Assembly: GCA_965140555.1 (NCBI GenBank)
Contig: OZ223259.1
Span: forward strand, 3,286,001 to 3,350,000
Reading direction: 5' to 3'
DNA: 64,000 nucleotides
Source: UBA1351 sp965140555
Lineage (GTDB): Bacteria; Bacillota; Clostridia; Lachnospirales; Vallitaleaceae
In this document: piece after piece, positions 1 through 8,584 of the stretch
Layout: every line of letters begins with the position of its first letter
Numbering within the stretch: position 1 is the stretch's first letter
Notes under the pieces: generated by a model
What the model was told of the DNA's origin: nothing
Databases searched by the model: none
The model's input: the letters and a program-made list of their open reading frames with translations, nothing else
Made by a program: the position numbers and the translations under genes

Positions 1-1
1 T

Positions 2-1069
2 GGTACATCATTAGGTTTTATTTTGGCAGCCTTGTTTTTGTTAATCGTTTATTTGAAGAAACGAAAGGATATCAAAGAGCGTATTAAAGAGAGTGATGCT
101 ACGTATAGTTTTCGTGAGGTAGCACCTAAGATAGCAAAGATTGCCATACCGATTACTATAGCATCATCGGCATTATCGATTATGCTCATGGTTGATAGCA
201 TGACACTCCCAGTATTTCTAAGTAAAACGATTCATGTGGATAATCAGACGATTGCAATGGGCACCTATGTGAATGGTATCTTTAGTAAAGTACAAACAAT
301 AATTAATGTGCCCCTCGTTATTAGTGTCTCCTTAATTATTAGTGTGGTACCTTCTATATCAGCGGCCAACACAAAAATCGGCAAAGACGAGTTACGTCAA
401 AAAATTTGTGAAGGTATTGAGATTGCTTTGAAATTGGCGTTACCGGCAGCTGTGGGAATAACAGTTCTTGCGACACCTATTATGAATCTTATATGGAAAT
501 CACCGGAAGGAGCAACCTATTTACAAGGAATGGCCGTTGCATTGATTTTTATGATTCTAGCACAGTCTTTAACCGGAATGCTGCAAGGGTTATCTCACTA
601 TATGTTGCCGGTTGGCATTGTGGGAATTGCAATGATTGCTAAAATCATAACGAATGGCGTGCTTATGATTAGTCCTCTAGGTGCTTATGGAGCTATTATT
701 GGAACCTTTGTTTATTATGTTATCATTACAGGTGTCAGTTACTATGCAATTAAGCGTGAAACTCGATTTTCGCTAGATGCATTACATTCCTTTATTAAAC
801 CGTTGGCTAGTTCGCTGATTATGGGATGTATTGTCTATTTGGTCTATGAAGGCAGTCACCATATATTACACAGTAATGTGCTGAGTATTATCATAGCAGT
901 TACCTGTGGACTTGTTATTTATGGGATTTCCATGATTCAAATGAAGGCCTTTTCTGAAGATGAGTTAATGTCAGTGCCATTTGGTCGACATATAATTGAA
1001 CGGCAAAAAAAGGGCTCCAAAAAAGAAAAAGGAAAGAAAGAAGTGTCTGAAAAACAGACATTTGAATAG
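2..1069 (+). CDS. SpoVB/MurJ-like polysaccharide or lipid II flippase, 5' partial
   Basis: The C-terminal part of a polytopic membrane protein of the MOP superfamily (SpoVB, MurJ, oligosaccharide flippases). The reading frame is open from base 2, so the true start lies upstream; the TTG at 23 is internal. About eight hydrophobic segments are visible. The stretch around SKVQTIINVPLVISVSLIISVVPSIS is typical of the SpoVB/MurJ family, whose members move lipid-linked sugars across the membrane for cell wall or spore cortex synthesis. The protein ends in a highly basic cytoplasmic tail (KKGSKKEKGKKE). It is followed 35 bases later by rlmB on the same strand. Family is fairly certain; the substrate cannot be told. 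Confidence 0.8.
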   Translation, partial: GTSLGFILAALFLLIVYLKKRKDIKERIKESDATYSFREVAPKIAKIAIPITIASSALSIMLMVDSMTLPVFLSKTIHVDNQTIAMGTYVNGIFSKVQTIINVPLVISVSLIISVVPSISAANTKIGKDELRQKICEGIEIALKLALPAAVGITVLATPIMNLIWKSPEGATYLQGMAVALIFMILAQSLTGMLQGLSHYMLPVGIVGIAMIAKIITNGVLMISPLGAYGAIIGTFVYYVIITGVSYYAIKRETRFSLDALHSFIKPLASSLIMGCIVYLVYEGSHHILHSNVLSIIIAVTCGLVIYGISMIQMKAFSEDELMSVPFGRHIIERQKKGSKKEKGKKEVSEKQTFE

Positions 1070-1104
1070 AATATTCCCTCAGGGACAGAAAGTAAGGTAT
1101 TATT

Positions 1105-1875
1105 ATGGAGAAGAAGAATCAAGAAGGAAATGAAACAATAACATCATCACTGATTATCGAAGGACGTAATGCCGTAACAGAAGCATTAAAGGCAGACCGT
1201 AGTATTGATAAATTGTTTATTCAAGAGCAAAGCAGTCAAGATGGACCGCTTAAAACGATAATTGCAAAAGCTCGTAAGAAGGGGATTGTCGTTCACTTTG
1301 AAAGTAAGGAAAAAATGGAACAACGTTCGGTTGCTCACAAACATCAGGGCGTTATCGCCTATGTGGCCGCATATGACTATGTTGATGTTTCGGATATTTT
1401 ACAAAAGGCAAGAGATAAAGAGGAGCATCCCTTTGTTATTATTCTTGATGGCATTGAAGATCCGCATAATCTAGGAGCTATCATTCGTACAGCCAACGTT
1501 GTAGGAGCCCATGGTATTATTATTCCAAAGCGCCGAGCAGTTGGTCTTACAGAAACTGTAGTTAAGACGAGTGCGGGTGCCATTGAATATACTCCGATTA
1601 GCAAGGTGACTAATATTGCTCAAACAATCAAAGCATTAAAAGATGAAGGTCTATGGATTGTAGGTGCCGATATGGAGGGGACAAGCATGTACGATGTAGA
1701 TATGAAAGGTGCTATAGCCTTGGTCATCGGTGGTGAAGGTAGCGGCTTATCTAAATTGGTACGCGAACACTGTGACTTTGTGGCTCAGATTCCTATGAAC
1801 GGAGATATTACATCGCTCAATGCATCCGTCGCATCAGCTGTTTTGATGTATGAAGCGTATCGTCAACGTCGTTAA
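1105..1875 (+). CDS. rlmB: 23S rRNA (guanosine-2'-O)-methyltransferase RlmB, TrmH family
   Basis: A SpoU/TrmH-type RNA 2'-O-methyltransferase of 256 residues, normal for RlmB/YacO. The N-terminal third is the small substrate-binding domain (begins at IIEGRNAVTEAL, near residue 17). The catalytic SPOUT domain follows with the three family motifs: DPHNLGAIIRTANVVGAHG (motif 1), IVIGGEGSGLS (motif 2, the knot region) and IPMNGDITSLNASVASAV (motif 3). Family members methylate G2251 of 23S rRNA or a neighbouring site, using S-adenosylmethionine. The start is the ATG at 1105 with an AAGG-type ribosome site. The gene lies just upstream of sigH, as in many Firmicutes (rlmB/yacO-yacP-sigH). A yacP-like gene is absent here; a YacP-like domain occurs instead fused to a GTPase at 9.7-12.3 kb. 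Confidence 0.93.
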   Translation: MEKKNQEGNETITSSLIIEGRNAVTEALKADRSIDKLFIQEQSSQDGPLKTIIAKARKKGIVVHFESKEKMEQRSVAHKHQGVIAYVAAYDYVDVSDILQKARDKEEHPFVIILDGIEDPHNLGAIIRTANVVGAHGIIIPKRRAVGLTETVVKTSAGAIEYTPISKVTNIAQTIKALKDEGLWIVGADMEGTSMYDVDMKGAIALVIGGEGSGLSKLVREHCDFVAQIPMNGDITSLNASVASAVLMYEAYRQRR

Positions 1876-1927
1876 TAGACATAGTGCATGACAAATCTTA
1901 AAAAACTGTTAAATATTCTGACAGGAC

Positions 1928-1956
1928 TTAACATAAAGTTAAATTGATGCTATACT
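1928..1956 (+). promoter_or_regulatory. Sigma-A-type promoter of sigH
   Basis: TTAACA, 17-base spacer, TATACT, placed 32 bases before the sigH start codon. No terminator is visible after rlmB, so read-through may add to expression. Confidence 0.6.
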
Positions 1957-1987
1957 TTTTACATATTAGCCCTGTGGAGGTGGTCTA

Positions 1988-2626
1988 TTGGAGCAATCAT
2001 TGAAGCAAGATGTCTTTTTGACATTATCAGATGAAGAATTGATTACATTGGTTCATGAGAAAGAAAACTATGCATTGGACTTTTTAATGAATAAATATAA
2101 ACTCCTAGTTGAGAAAAAGGCAAAATCCTACTTTTTGATGGGGGCGAGTAAGGAAGATATCATTCAAGAAGGAATGATTGGATTATTCAAAGCGATTCGG
2201 GATTATAATCCGAACAAAGAAGCCAGTTTTTTCTCGTTTGCAGATTTATGTATCACACGCCAGATAATTACAGCTGTCAAAGCATCTACAAGGCAGAAAC
2301 ATATGCCTCTCAATAGTTATGTATCCTTGAATAAACCCTCGTATCAAGATGACGAAGACCGGCCGGATTTGATTGATTCGGTTTCGGGAGAACGTGTGGT
2401 AAATCCGGAAGATGTGCTTATTGGTCGGGAAAATTTGCATATTATTGAACATGAAATGATTCAGAAGTTAAGTAAGTTTGAGAAGAAAGTGTTGCAATTA
2501 TACATTGATGGATTGACCTATATAGAAATTGCAGAGCATATGGAGCGACCGGTCAAATCCATTGACAATGCCCTTCAACGCATAAAGAAAAAAGTCGAGA
2601 AGATAATAGTTGAAAAAAATGTATAA
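1988..2626 (+). CDS. sigH: RNA polymerase sporulation sigma factor SigH (sigma-30, Spo0H)
   Basis: A sigma-70 family protein of 212 residues, matching the usual length of SigH. Region 2 is visible at residues ~25-95 (LDFLMNKYKLLVEKKAKSYF, then SKEDIIQEGMIGLFKAIRDY and a tract ending FADLCITRQIITAVKA). Region 4 with its helix-turn-helix lies at residues ~155-210 (ALQRIKKKVEK at the end). SigH drives early stationary-phase and sporulation genes such as spo0A and the spoIIA operon, so its presence points to a spore-forming Clostridia or Bacilli member. The start is a TTG at 1988, chosen because GGAGG stands seven bases upstream and no ATG fits. It has its own promoter and is followed by a tRNA gene. 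Confidence 0.95.
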   Translation: MEQSLKQDVFLTLSDEELITLVHEKENYALDFLMNKYKLLVEKKAKSYFLMGASKEDIIQEGMIGLFKAIRDYNPNKEASFFSFADLCITRQIITAVKASTRQKHMPLNSYVSLNKPSYQDDEDRPDLIDSVSGERVVNPEDVLIGRENLHIIEHEMIQKLSKFEKKVLQLYIDGLTYIEIAEHMERPVKSIDNALQRIKKKVEKIIVEKNV

Positions 2627-2641
2627 ATCTAAAATTTATAC

Positions 2642-2669
2642 TTGCAAAATAGAGAAAATCGTGTATAAT
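2642..2669 (+). promoter_or_regulatory. Promoter of the tRNA-Thr gene
   Basis: TTGCAA, 16-base spacer, perfect TATAAT. The first base of the mature tRNA is 15 bases beyond the -10 box. Confidence 0.65.
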
Positions 2670-2683
2670 AAATAGAGCAACAG

Positions 2684-2756
<73 letters not shown>

Positions 2757-2761
2757 TAGGA

Positions 2762-2791
2762 AAAGGAATCTCGTTTGAGATTCCTTTTTTT
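2762..2791 (+). terminator. Rho-independent terminator after tRNA-Thr
   Basis: The arms AGGAATCTC and GAGATTCCT flank a GTTT loop and are followed by a run of T. The hairpin starts five bases past the mature tRNA end. Confidence 0.9.
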
Positions 2792-2829
2792 GTTCCGGTA
2801 AAAGCTACTCTATTGTTGTATAGTTTTGG

Positions 2830-3058
2830 TATAATCAAGTTAATACAAAGAAATATGAACATGTCAGCATGAGAAAATGTAAAAAGAATAAGAATTATTA
2901 AAAAAGAATAATATACTTGTAATTGTGATGAAAATATAGTAATATGTGCATATAGCTAATCATCATTTCTAGGCGCAATGCCAATCATGATTAGACTATA
3001 ACCCTTATTAAATATTTATACTCCCCTCATCAAAAGAAGCTCTTGGAGCTTCTTTTAT
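2830..3058 (+). ncRNA. Candidate small RNA of about 215 nt (unidentified)
   Basis: This stretch of roughly 300 bases has no credible gene, but it has the outline of a small RNA unit. An extended -10 promoter (TGG then TATAAT, 2827-2835) stands without a clear -35. A 13-base-pair hairpin follows at 2951-3000 (TATAG plus CTAATCAT, against ATGATTAG, a bulged A, and CTATA). A perfect terminator closes the unit at 3032-3058. Only tiny open frames occur, none with a ribosome site. It does not match any RNA family I recognise. Confidence 0.35.
3032..3058 (+). terminator. Rho-independent terminator of the candidate small RNA
   Basis: A perfect 11-base-pair stem (AAAAGAAGCTC / GAGCTTCTTTT) with a TTG loop, followed by a T-rich tail. 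No protein gene precedes it on this strand, which is why a non-coding transcript is suspected. Confidence 0.7.
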
Positions 3059-3098
3059 TTTGCTATAAAAAGCAGACAAAGATGTTTTTACATATAAC

Positions 3099-3130
3099 AA
3101 AAAAAGGAATCTCAATTGAGCTTCCTTTTT
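3099..3130 (-). terminator. Terminator of the TagO/WecA-type gene
   Basis: On the minus strand a stem formed by AAGGAAGCTC and GAGATTCCTT is followed by seven T. It lies 25 bases beyond the stop codon of the gene ending at 3156. Confidence 0.75.
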
Positions 3131-3155
3131 ATATAATCGGAATAATAGAGTTGTT

Positions 3156-4124
3156 TTATGAATTGACAGCAAAGTACAGGACTAAGGATGCCAAGGATAA
3201 AACAGAGGTTATGAGTAAAAGAAAGGCTGTGACAAAGCGATCATGAAGTCCCATTTTTCGTAAGCGATAGTGAATTTGGGTATCATCCGCTTGATAAGGT
3301 GCTTGCTTACGAAGGATACGTCGAATGACAACAACAATGTTGTCGACGATCGGTACACCTAAGGCCATAACCGGAACAATAACCGATATAAAGGTGGCCT
3401 GTTTGAAAATACCTACAAGGGATAATATGGCTATAATATAGCCGAGGGCTGTAGCACCGCTGTCACCCATAAGGATTCTAGAAGGATAGCGGTTATAGCG
3501 CACGTAACCAATGCAGATGGCTAACAAAATAATAGTAAGTACAGTCATAGTGGAGGCACCTTGGCTAAGTGCCACAATAAGCAATGTGCTTGCTACAATG
3601 GCACAAACACCTCCGGCTAATCCGTCAATACCATCAATGAAGTTGATGACATTAATTAAGCCGACAACCCATAAAACCGTTAGCATGAAGCCTAACCACC
3701 CATTTAATACAAGGACTTGGCTCGTAAAGGGATTCGTAATAACAGAAAACTCGATGCCCTGAGAATATACAATAAGAGCGGCAATGATATGAACGGCAAA
3801 ACGTATGGTGATAGAAAAAGATTTCCCCTTGATTTTGAAATAATCATCTAAGAAACTAACAAAAAAGAGCAAAAAGGCACCAAAAATAACGAGAGGTGGT
3901 ATAGCCCATTCACCTTTTATAAAACTAAAAGCGACAACACTTCCCCAAAAAATGAAAAAAATTCCGACTGATGCCGTATAAGCCTTAGGTTCCTTATGGA
4001 TTTTACGTTCTAGATTGGGATTGGGGTGTTCTTGTATATCGTATTTTTTGGCAACTTTAATGAGAAACTGCATAGATAGTGACGTTAAAAAATAAATAAT
4101 GATAAATAACACGATGTTATTCAT
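3156..4124 (-). CDS. Undecaprenyl-phosphate sugar-1-phosphate transferase (MraY/WecA/TagO family)
   Basis: An integral membrane enzyme of 322 residues with about ten hydrophobic segments. Family signatures are LDDYFKIKGKSFS (conserved aspartates near residue 92), NVINFIDGIDGLAGG (near residue 160, the Mg-binding loop) and RYNRYPSRILMGDSGATALG (near residue 210). TagO/WecA-type members transfer GlcNAc-1-phosphate from UDP-GlcNAc to undecaprenyl phosphate, the first step of teichoic acid or similar surface polymers. An MraY function is unlikely because no mur or fts genes are nearby. The start is an ATG with AAGGAG just upstream. It is transcribed alone, with its own promoter and terminator. 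Confidence 0.88.
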   Translation of the reverse strand: MNNIVLFIIIYFLTSLSMQFLIKVAKKYDIQEHPNPNLERKIHKEPKAYTASVGIFFIFWGSVVAFSFIKGEWAIPPLVIFGAFLLFFVSFLDDYFKIKGKSFSITIRFAVHIIAALIVYSQGIEFSVITNPFTSQVLVLNGWLGFMLTVLWVVGLINVINFIDGIDGLAGGVCAIVASTLLIVALSQGASTMTVLTIILLAICIGYVRYNRYPSRILMGDSGATALGYIIAILSLVGIFKQATFISVIVPVMALGVPIVDNIVVVIRRILRKQAPYQADDTQIHYRLRKMGLHDRFVTAFLLLITSVLSLASLVLYFAVNS

Positions 4125-4161
4125 TAGAAATCTCCTTATAATTAGTCGTATTCAATATAAA

Positions 4162-4185
4162 GGCACCAAGAATAAAGTTGGTGCA
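4162..4185 (-). other. Hairpin in the 5' leader of the TagO/WecA-type gene
   Basis: GCACCAA and TTGGTGC form a seven-pair stem between the promoter and the start codon. No T-run follows, so it is not a terminator. It may affect mRNA stability. Confidence 0.35.
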
Positions 4186-4223
4186 AAAATAATGGTTGTT
4201 GTATAATTTCTTTATTATGTTCC

Positions 4224-4251
4224 ATTATATCATTCTGTATATCAAATTCAA
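4224..4251 (-). promoter_or_regulatory. Promoter of the TagO/WecA-type gene
   Basis: Read on the minus strand: TTGAAT, 16-base spacer, perfect TATAAT, about 100 bases before the start codon. Confidence 0.6.
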
Positions 4252-4330
4252 GAGAATTATGTGAGGCGCACCTAGGAAAATGCAAAAAGATAGGGCATAG
4301 GAATAGCCCTTTGTGTGAGATTGGTTATAC

Positions 4331-4359
4331 TTGATATATCGGATGTAAAACGTTATACT
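4331..4359 (+). promoter_or_regulatory. Promoter of the large lipoprotein gene
   Basis: TTGATA, 17-base spacer, TATACT, 50 bases before the ATG at 4410. Confidence 0.6.
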
Positions 4360-4409
4360 CATATATAGAGCATACAGAGATATTTTTGTTATATGAAAGG
4401 GTGAGAGCA

Positions 4410-6404
4410 ATGAGGGGAAATAGAAGGCAATTCAGATATTATCATGTCTATTTAGTTGGAGTTTTTTGTATTCTGCTAATCCTAGGTATCGGTTGTACAA
4501 GGGATGGGAAGGAACAAGAGGAAGGGTCTCAAGGTGGAGACTATCGTGAAGAAAGTCATGGGGATGATGACAGTCACCTAGTCGATGGACAGGATAGTGA
4601 GGATGAAGAGAATAAGGGTGAACAATCCGACGTAAAGATTGGAGATGTTCAAATTCCGGAAGACTTTCAAGACTATTATAATAATAAATATAGTAAAGCG
4701 TTTGATGAGTTGATGAATCATGAGATTCAATATACCTCCGTAGGTAGCGACATATATCTTGGGGATGAAGATCGTGTCTATCGTTATGTGTCCAAGAATC
4801 AACAATGGGAGCAATTTTATGATCAACAGGAGTGGGCGTGGACAAGAGGTAGGGCTGTCTATTGGAAAGATGTGATGCATATTCCGGATGAATACACAGA
4901 GGAAGATGTATCGACAGACTTGTTTGATTTTTCTCCTTATGAAACGTTTACAGCGATGATTGGAAATCAATCCTATGCCATCGAGCAAGCTTATGACGTT
5001 CATGGGGAATGTTTTTTTATTGAAGCTAATAGTCACGGGTTATATCGAGTATTAGGTGATTATACGGGTGTTACCCGAGTCAGTGAGAAACCGGTACGTG
5101 ATGTTTCCTATAATGGAACGATGCTGTTCTATACAACGAGAGGCCCTCAGATGAGTATGCATAGCTATAGTTTGAATTTGGATGTACGTCGCATTGAAAA
5201 GGATATGCCCATACGACTTTTCGCGGTAAATCAGGATGAACTTTTTGTGATTACTCCCGAGTTGCATGTGAAAAAGTATGATGTGAATCAGTGGATGAAT
5301 CAATCGGATGAGCATCTTACCCCACTGTTTGATGTAGAAATTCCGATAGATAAGTCGGAGGCGACTTTGGATAAGGTTTTATCTATTGACGTGCTCGGTG
5401 ATTATGTTTACATGCACTGTGAGGTTCTTACCGGTGACATGACGTCAAGTAGAATGGTTATTATAAATAGAGAGACAGGGCAATTGTATGATCGTGTTCC
5501 GATACGTGAAATGCATGTGACCCGAAATGGTCGTGTATTCTATACAATCAATGGATATCTTCTGGAATATACAACGACGTCTAAAGGAACACGTTTAGTG
5601 GATGTCGGCTATCACTTACAACTATACGATAACAAGAATAAGTTAGCTATCTATAATGGTGTGGATGGTCCGGGAAGTTTTGTTGTGGTTGATATGGATG
5701 CGGATTATCTGAGGGACATGTATCCGGAGAGTCAGGGATATGATGATGTGCTTTTTGTACGAACGAATGAATATATGAGCTCCATGTATATATACGATTG
5801 GGGGGATCAAAGTTTTCAGCTTATAGATGAATCTTTAACGATCCTTCTGTATCATGTCAATGAAGAAGGCATTCTTTACGGTGCGTATCCTCTCAGTCAA
5901 ATGGAGCGTTCCGATGACAGTGAGGCCATTGAATGGCAACTATATTCCTTACCGCATGAGGACAGTGTCTTCGTTATTAATGACCAGATAGAACGGGTTC
6001 GACAAGAGATAGGAGCCATGATACAGGAAGGGACACTATCGGAGAATGAAGTGTACATGGACCATCAAGGGCAATTCATGATTTATCCGTCCCTCGTGTC
6101 CTTAGATAATGAGACGCCTTATCGCCAAATGGAAGTGTACCGATATGGCGCACACCAGAAGGGATATACTTACTTCCGAGAAAAGGGTGATGAAGGTAAA
6201 TTGCCCATAGGAGCAGTCGTGGAGACCATTCGGGTTCATGAGAATGAGGACGCCTTCTACATCATCTATCGATACGAGGCAAAAGAGTATGTGGCTTTAT
6301 ACCATATACTAGAAGAGCAATTCAGACTCGAACATATAAAAACAGAGCCCCATACAGGCTCTGTTCGATTCAATGAAAGTGGTTCAGATATTATTCAATC
6401 TTAA
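4410..6404 (+). CDS. Large secreted lipoprotein of unknown function
   Basis: I do not recognise the family. The product is 664 residues from the ATG at 4410, chosen because it has a GGGTGAGAG ribosome site; an in-frame TTG 24 bases upstream lacks one. The N-terminus has a basic stretch, a hydrophobic core (LVGVFCILLILGIG) and a cysteine in a lipobox-like context (LGIGC), so it is probably lipid-anchored outside the cell. A long acidic, low-complexity linker follows (residues ~32-75). The rest is rich in Tyr, Asp and Val with repeated short strands, compatible with a beta-propeller, though I cannot prove that. Its last 14 bases overlap the end of the convergent gene at 6391. Confidence 0.7.
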   Translation: MRGNRRQFRYYHVYLVGVFCILLILGIGCTRDGKEQEEGSQGGDYREESHGDDDSHLVDGQDSEDEENKGEQSDVKIGDVQIPEDFQDYYNNKYSKAFDELMNHEIQYTSVGSDIYLGDEDRVYRYVSKNQQWEQFYDQQEWAWTRGRAVYWKDVMHIPDEYTEEDVSTDLFDFSPYETFTAMIGNQSYAIEQAYDVHGECFFIEANSHGLYRVLGDYTGVTRVSEKPVRDVSYNGTMLFYTTRGPQMSMHSYSLNLDVRRIEKDMPIRLFAVNQDELFVITPELHVKKYDVNQWMNQSDEHLTPLFDVEIPIDKSEATLDKVLSIDVLGDYVYMHCEVLTGDMTSSRMVIINRETGQLYDRVPIREMHVTRNGRVFYTINGYLLEYTTTSKGTRLVDVGYHLQLYDNKNKLAIYNGVDGPGSFVVVDMDADYLRDMYPESQGYDDVLFVRTNEYMSSMYIYDWGDQSFQLIDESLTILLYHVNEEGILYGAYPLSQMERSDDSEAIEWQLYSLPHEDSVFVINDQIERVRQEIGAMIQEGTLSENEVYMDHQGQFMIYPSLVSLDNETPYRQMEVYRYGAHQKGYTYFREKGDEGKLPIGAVVETIRVHENEDAFYIIYRYEAKEYVALYHILEEQFRLEHIKTEPHTGSVRFNESGSDIIQS

Positions 6405-6936
6405 GGACACCTGTTTTTGAGACATCCGTAAGGGTGCAGCGCGTTTGATCAAAACAGCAGGGACGACGCATCCCACTATGCATTTTGGAGCAAGAGACAT
6501 GGAGACGTTTTTCTCTAGTCCTAGGATTTTTGGTGAAACGAATCCAGCGAATCCATTCCCATTGTGCTTTTGGTGTAAGCCCCTTCCAAAAATCAAGCAA
6601 AGACTCTTGTTCCAAGACATCCCGGAAATCAGGAGGTAAATCAGGATAAGACCAATCCTCAACGACATCCAGATGGATTTCAAGGCTTAGGTCATCTTGA
6701 TGGGCACTCAATTCACTTCCTTGAGCCCATTCTTGGATGAGTGTAGATTCCGGTATAAAGAAGTGACCACCCATACCGTCGGGTTCAAGCCAAGTGGTAA
6801 CGGGGGTGGCGTTAATAGTACCTGTGCCCATGCACATACCCCGTGAGGGGAATGTATCCGTTAATGGACTTGGAAAATGTATAATAGGAATATCATGAAT
6901 GGTCATGAGGGTTGTTGAGACATGTAATAACGACAT
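6391..6936 (-). CDS. YdeI/OmpD-associated (DUF1905-type) family protein
   Basis: A cytoplasmic protein of 181 residues with two parts. The N-terminal half looks like the DUF1905 small barrel (GMCMGTGTINATPVTTWLEP, then GGHFFIPES). The C-terminal half carries the YdeI/OmdA bacteriocin-protection motif: LPPDFRDVLEQ, FWKGLTPKAQWEWIRWI and KNPRTREKRL. Homologues have been linked to resistance to peptides, but the biochemical role is not settled. The start is an ATG with AAGGAGC eight bases upstream. It converges on, and overlaps by 14 bases, the lipoprotein gene. Confidence 0.75.
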   Translation of the reverse strand: MSLLHVSTTLMTIHDIPIIHFPSPLTDTFPSRGMCMGTGTINATPVTTWLEPDGMGGHFFIPESTLIQEWAQGSELSAHQDDLSLEIHLDVVEDWSYPDLPPDFRDVLEQESLLDFWKGLTPKAQWEWIRWIRFTKNPRTREKRLHVSCSKMHSGMRRPCCFDQTRCTLTDVSKTGVLKIE

Positions 6937-7090
6937 AGAATCAGCTCCTTTTTTACATCATATAACTGATAGGAAAGGACGTCAAACAAAAATATATAAA
7001 ATTCACAAAATAGTACTGGATTTTATTACCAAATCTTTGTACAATAGACCTTGTGCGAAAAATTATATTGGAACACTTATGGAGGATTAT

Positions 7091-7672
7091 ATGAATCAAA
7101 ATTCACAACATACGACACTTGCAGATACGACTGCAAATCCGGCACCGTTGGGGCTTCTTGCTTTCGGGATGACAACGGTATTACTTAATTTTCATAATGC
7201 AGGATTATTTGGTCTTGGTAGTATGATTATGGCTATGGGAATATTCTACGGTGGCTTGGCTCAAGTTATTGCAGGCATCATGGAATGGAAAAAAGGCAAT
7301 ACATTTGGTACGGTTGCATTTACATCTTATGGTTTCTTTTGGTTATCCCTTGTAGCAATATGGGCCCTTCCAAATTTAGGAATCGGACAAAAACCGGAAG
7401 AAGGTGCCATGGTTGCTTATCTAGCAATGTGGGGCATTTTTACAACAGGTTTATTTGTCGGAACATTAAAAGGTGATTTGGCACATAAAATTATCTTTGG
7501 AAGTTTGGCGGTTCTCTTCTTTTTATTGGCTATTCGTGATTATACAGGGTCATCGGCTATCGGAACACTTGCCGGTGTAGAAGGTGTTATCTGTGGATTT
7601 TCTGCGATCTATACAGGACTAGCATTGGTTCTTAATGAAAAATACGGAAAAACAATCTTACCTTTAGGTTAA
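7091..7672 (+). CDS. satP: Acetate/succinate transporter, GPR1/FUN34/YaaH (SatP) family
   Basis: A 193-residue membrane protein with six hydrophobic helices. The family signature NPAPLGLLAFGMTTVLLNFH lies near the N-terminus, and an acidic-basic pair follows in IAGIMEWKKGNTFGTVAFTSYG. Members are small-carboxylate channels that take up acetate or succinate with protons. The start is the ATG at 7091, five bases after GGAGG. A long in-frame extension back to 6899 and an ATG at 7079 exist but have no ribosome site and would overlap the divergent gene. It stands alone, closed by a strong terminator. Confidence 0.9.
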   Translation: MNQNSQHTTLADTTANPAPLGLLAFGMTTVLLNFHNAGLFGLGSMIMAMGIFYGGLAQVIAGIMEWKKGNTFGTVAFTSYGFFWLSLVAIWALPNLGIGQKPEEGAMVAYLAMWGIFTTGLFVGTLKGDLAHKIIFGSLAVLFFLLAIRDYTGSSAIGTLAGVEGVICGFSAIYTGLALVLNEKYGKTILPLG

Positions 7673-7681
7673 GAAACATAC

Positions 7682-7720
7682 AAAAAAGCGATTCTTGAAT
7701 TTTTGAGAATCGCTTTTTTT
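7682..7720 (+). terminator. Terminator of the acetate transporter gene
   Basis: AAAAAGCGATTCT and AGAATCGCTTTTT form the stem; a T-run ends it, ten bases after the stop codon. Confidence 0.9.
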
Positions 7721-7796
7721 ACATAAATTGTCGGAAAGCCATTTTGTTGTGTCTTGGAGGAAAGTTCTCAATGAGAATGAGATGTATTTACAATAA

Positions 7797-7825
7797 AGAT
7801 TGAAACGTGTATAATCCCATAATAG
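7797..7825 (+). promoter_or_regulatory. Promoter of the DUF3877-like gene
   Basis: TTTACA, 17-base spacer, TATAAT, 80 bases upstream of the start codon. Confidence 0.6.
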
Positions 7826-7904
7826 AGAGGCTACTTTAAGATTATCTCAGACAGTATGGAGTGCGATAACGAGATATTGCTAGTGATTGAGCAAAGGAGA
7901 TATT

Positions 7905-8444
7905 ATGTCATATCAAGAATTAGAAAAAAATATTACAGATGTTATTAAAGAACAACAAATAAAGTTAGGGTTTATGGAAGAGACGGTTCGCTTGTATTAT
8001 CCTATGGATTCTTTGATTCGTATGTTGGATATGGATGATACCGCAACGGATGTTCAAGTATTAGACGAATTAAAGAAATTTTCAAAGGACGTAGCAGAGA
8101 GGTTTGGTCAAATGAAAGTGTCTAATAAAGAGGAGCGGTTTTGTTTGCGTATACCACCAAAAGGAGTGGTCTATGTTCATGAACATACCGATGAGCGGGA
8201 ATTTCTCAAAGCCTTTATTGAGCATGTCAATGAAGGGAACTCATCCATTGAAGCTATGACAGCTCTTTTTAAAGACTACTCCGATCAAGTGGCGGTAGAA
8301 GCCATGGATCACGAAGAGTTTGATTATGTTCTATATTTTGAAGATGGGAATCCGGATGATTATCGCTATATGGTGAAATTTGAGCCTTGTCATACAATCT
8401 ATCATCGATTTACACAAAAAGATTTTGAGGCATTTGAATTTTAA
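7905..8444 (+). CDS. DUF3877-like protein of unknown function
   Basis: An acidic soluble protein of 179 residues from the ATG at 7905, which follows AAAGGAGA; the in-frame TTG at 7887 has no ribosome site. It resembles the Clostridia family DUF3877 (N-terminal pattern ELEKNITDVIKEQQIKLGF, then YYPMDSL). No catalytic motif, signal peptide or membrane segment is visible. No function can be inferred from its neighbours: it has its own promoter and a terminator and sits between an acetate transporter and an opposite-strand dehydrogenase. Confidence 0.7.
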   Translation: MSYQELEKNITDVIKEQQIKLGFMEETVRLYYPMDSLIRMLDMDDTATDVQVLDELKKFSKDVAERFGQMKVSNKEERFCLRIPPKGVVYVHEHTDEREFLKAFIEHVNEGNSSIEAMTALFKDYSDQVAVEAMDHEEFDYVLYFEDGNPDDYRYMVKFEPCHTIYHRFTQKDFEAFEF

Positions 8445-8494
8445 AAGAATTTCATGATGAATGAACGGTATAATAAAAAGATAGATGACTATTG

Positions 8495-8537
8495 AGAGCC
8501 ATGGTATATACGTCACCGTTGTACCATGGCTCTTTTA
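8495..8537. terminator. Bidirectional terminator between convergent genes
   Basis: AGAGCCATGGTA and TACCATGGCTCT form a perfect 12-pair stem, followed on the + strand by TTTTAATT. It serves the DUF3877-like gene and possibly the convergent dehydrogenase gene. Confidence 0.8.
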
Positions 8538-8584
8538 ATTAGCTTTAGGAGTGTTCAAAAGGGTTAACCTGTATAAACATCGAA

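Noticed and set aside
2951..3000. Relation of the 2.95-kb hairpin to the palindromes at 38.8 and 63.3 kb (all contain TGATTAG/CTAATCA)
   Set aside because: Only a short shared arm of 7-8 bases; the order of arms and the inner sequences differ, so a common repeat family is not supported.
3043..3246. 67-codon open frame on the + strand
   Set aside because: It begins inside a terminator loop, runs across a second terminator and into the antisense of the TagO/WecA-type gene, and has no ribosome site.
6899..7090. N-terminal extension of the acetate transporter
   Set aside because: It would overlap the divergent gene's start and has no ribosome site; the conserved part begins right after the ATG at 7091.
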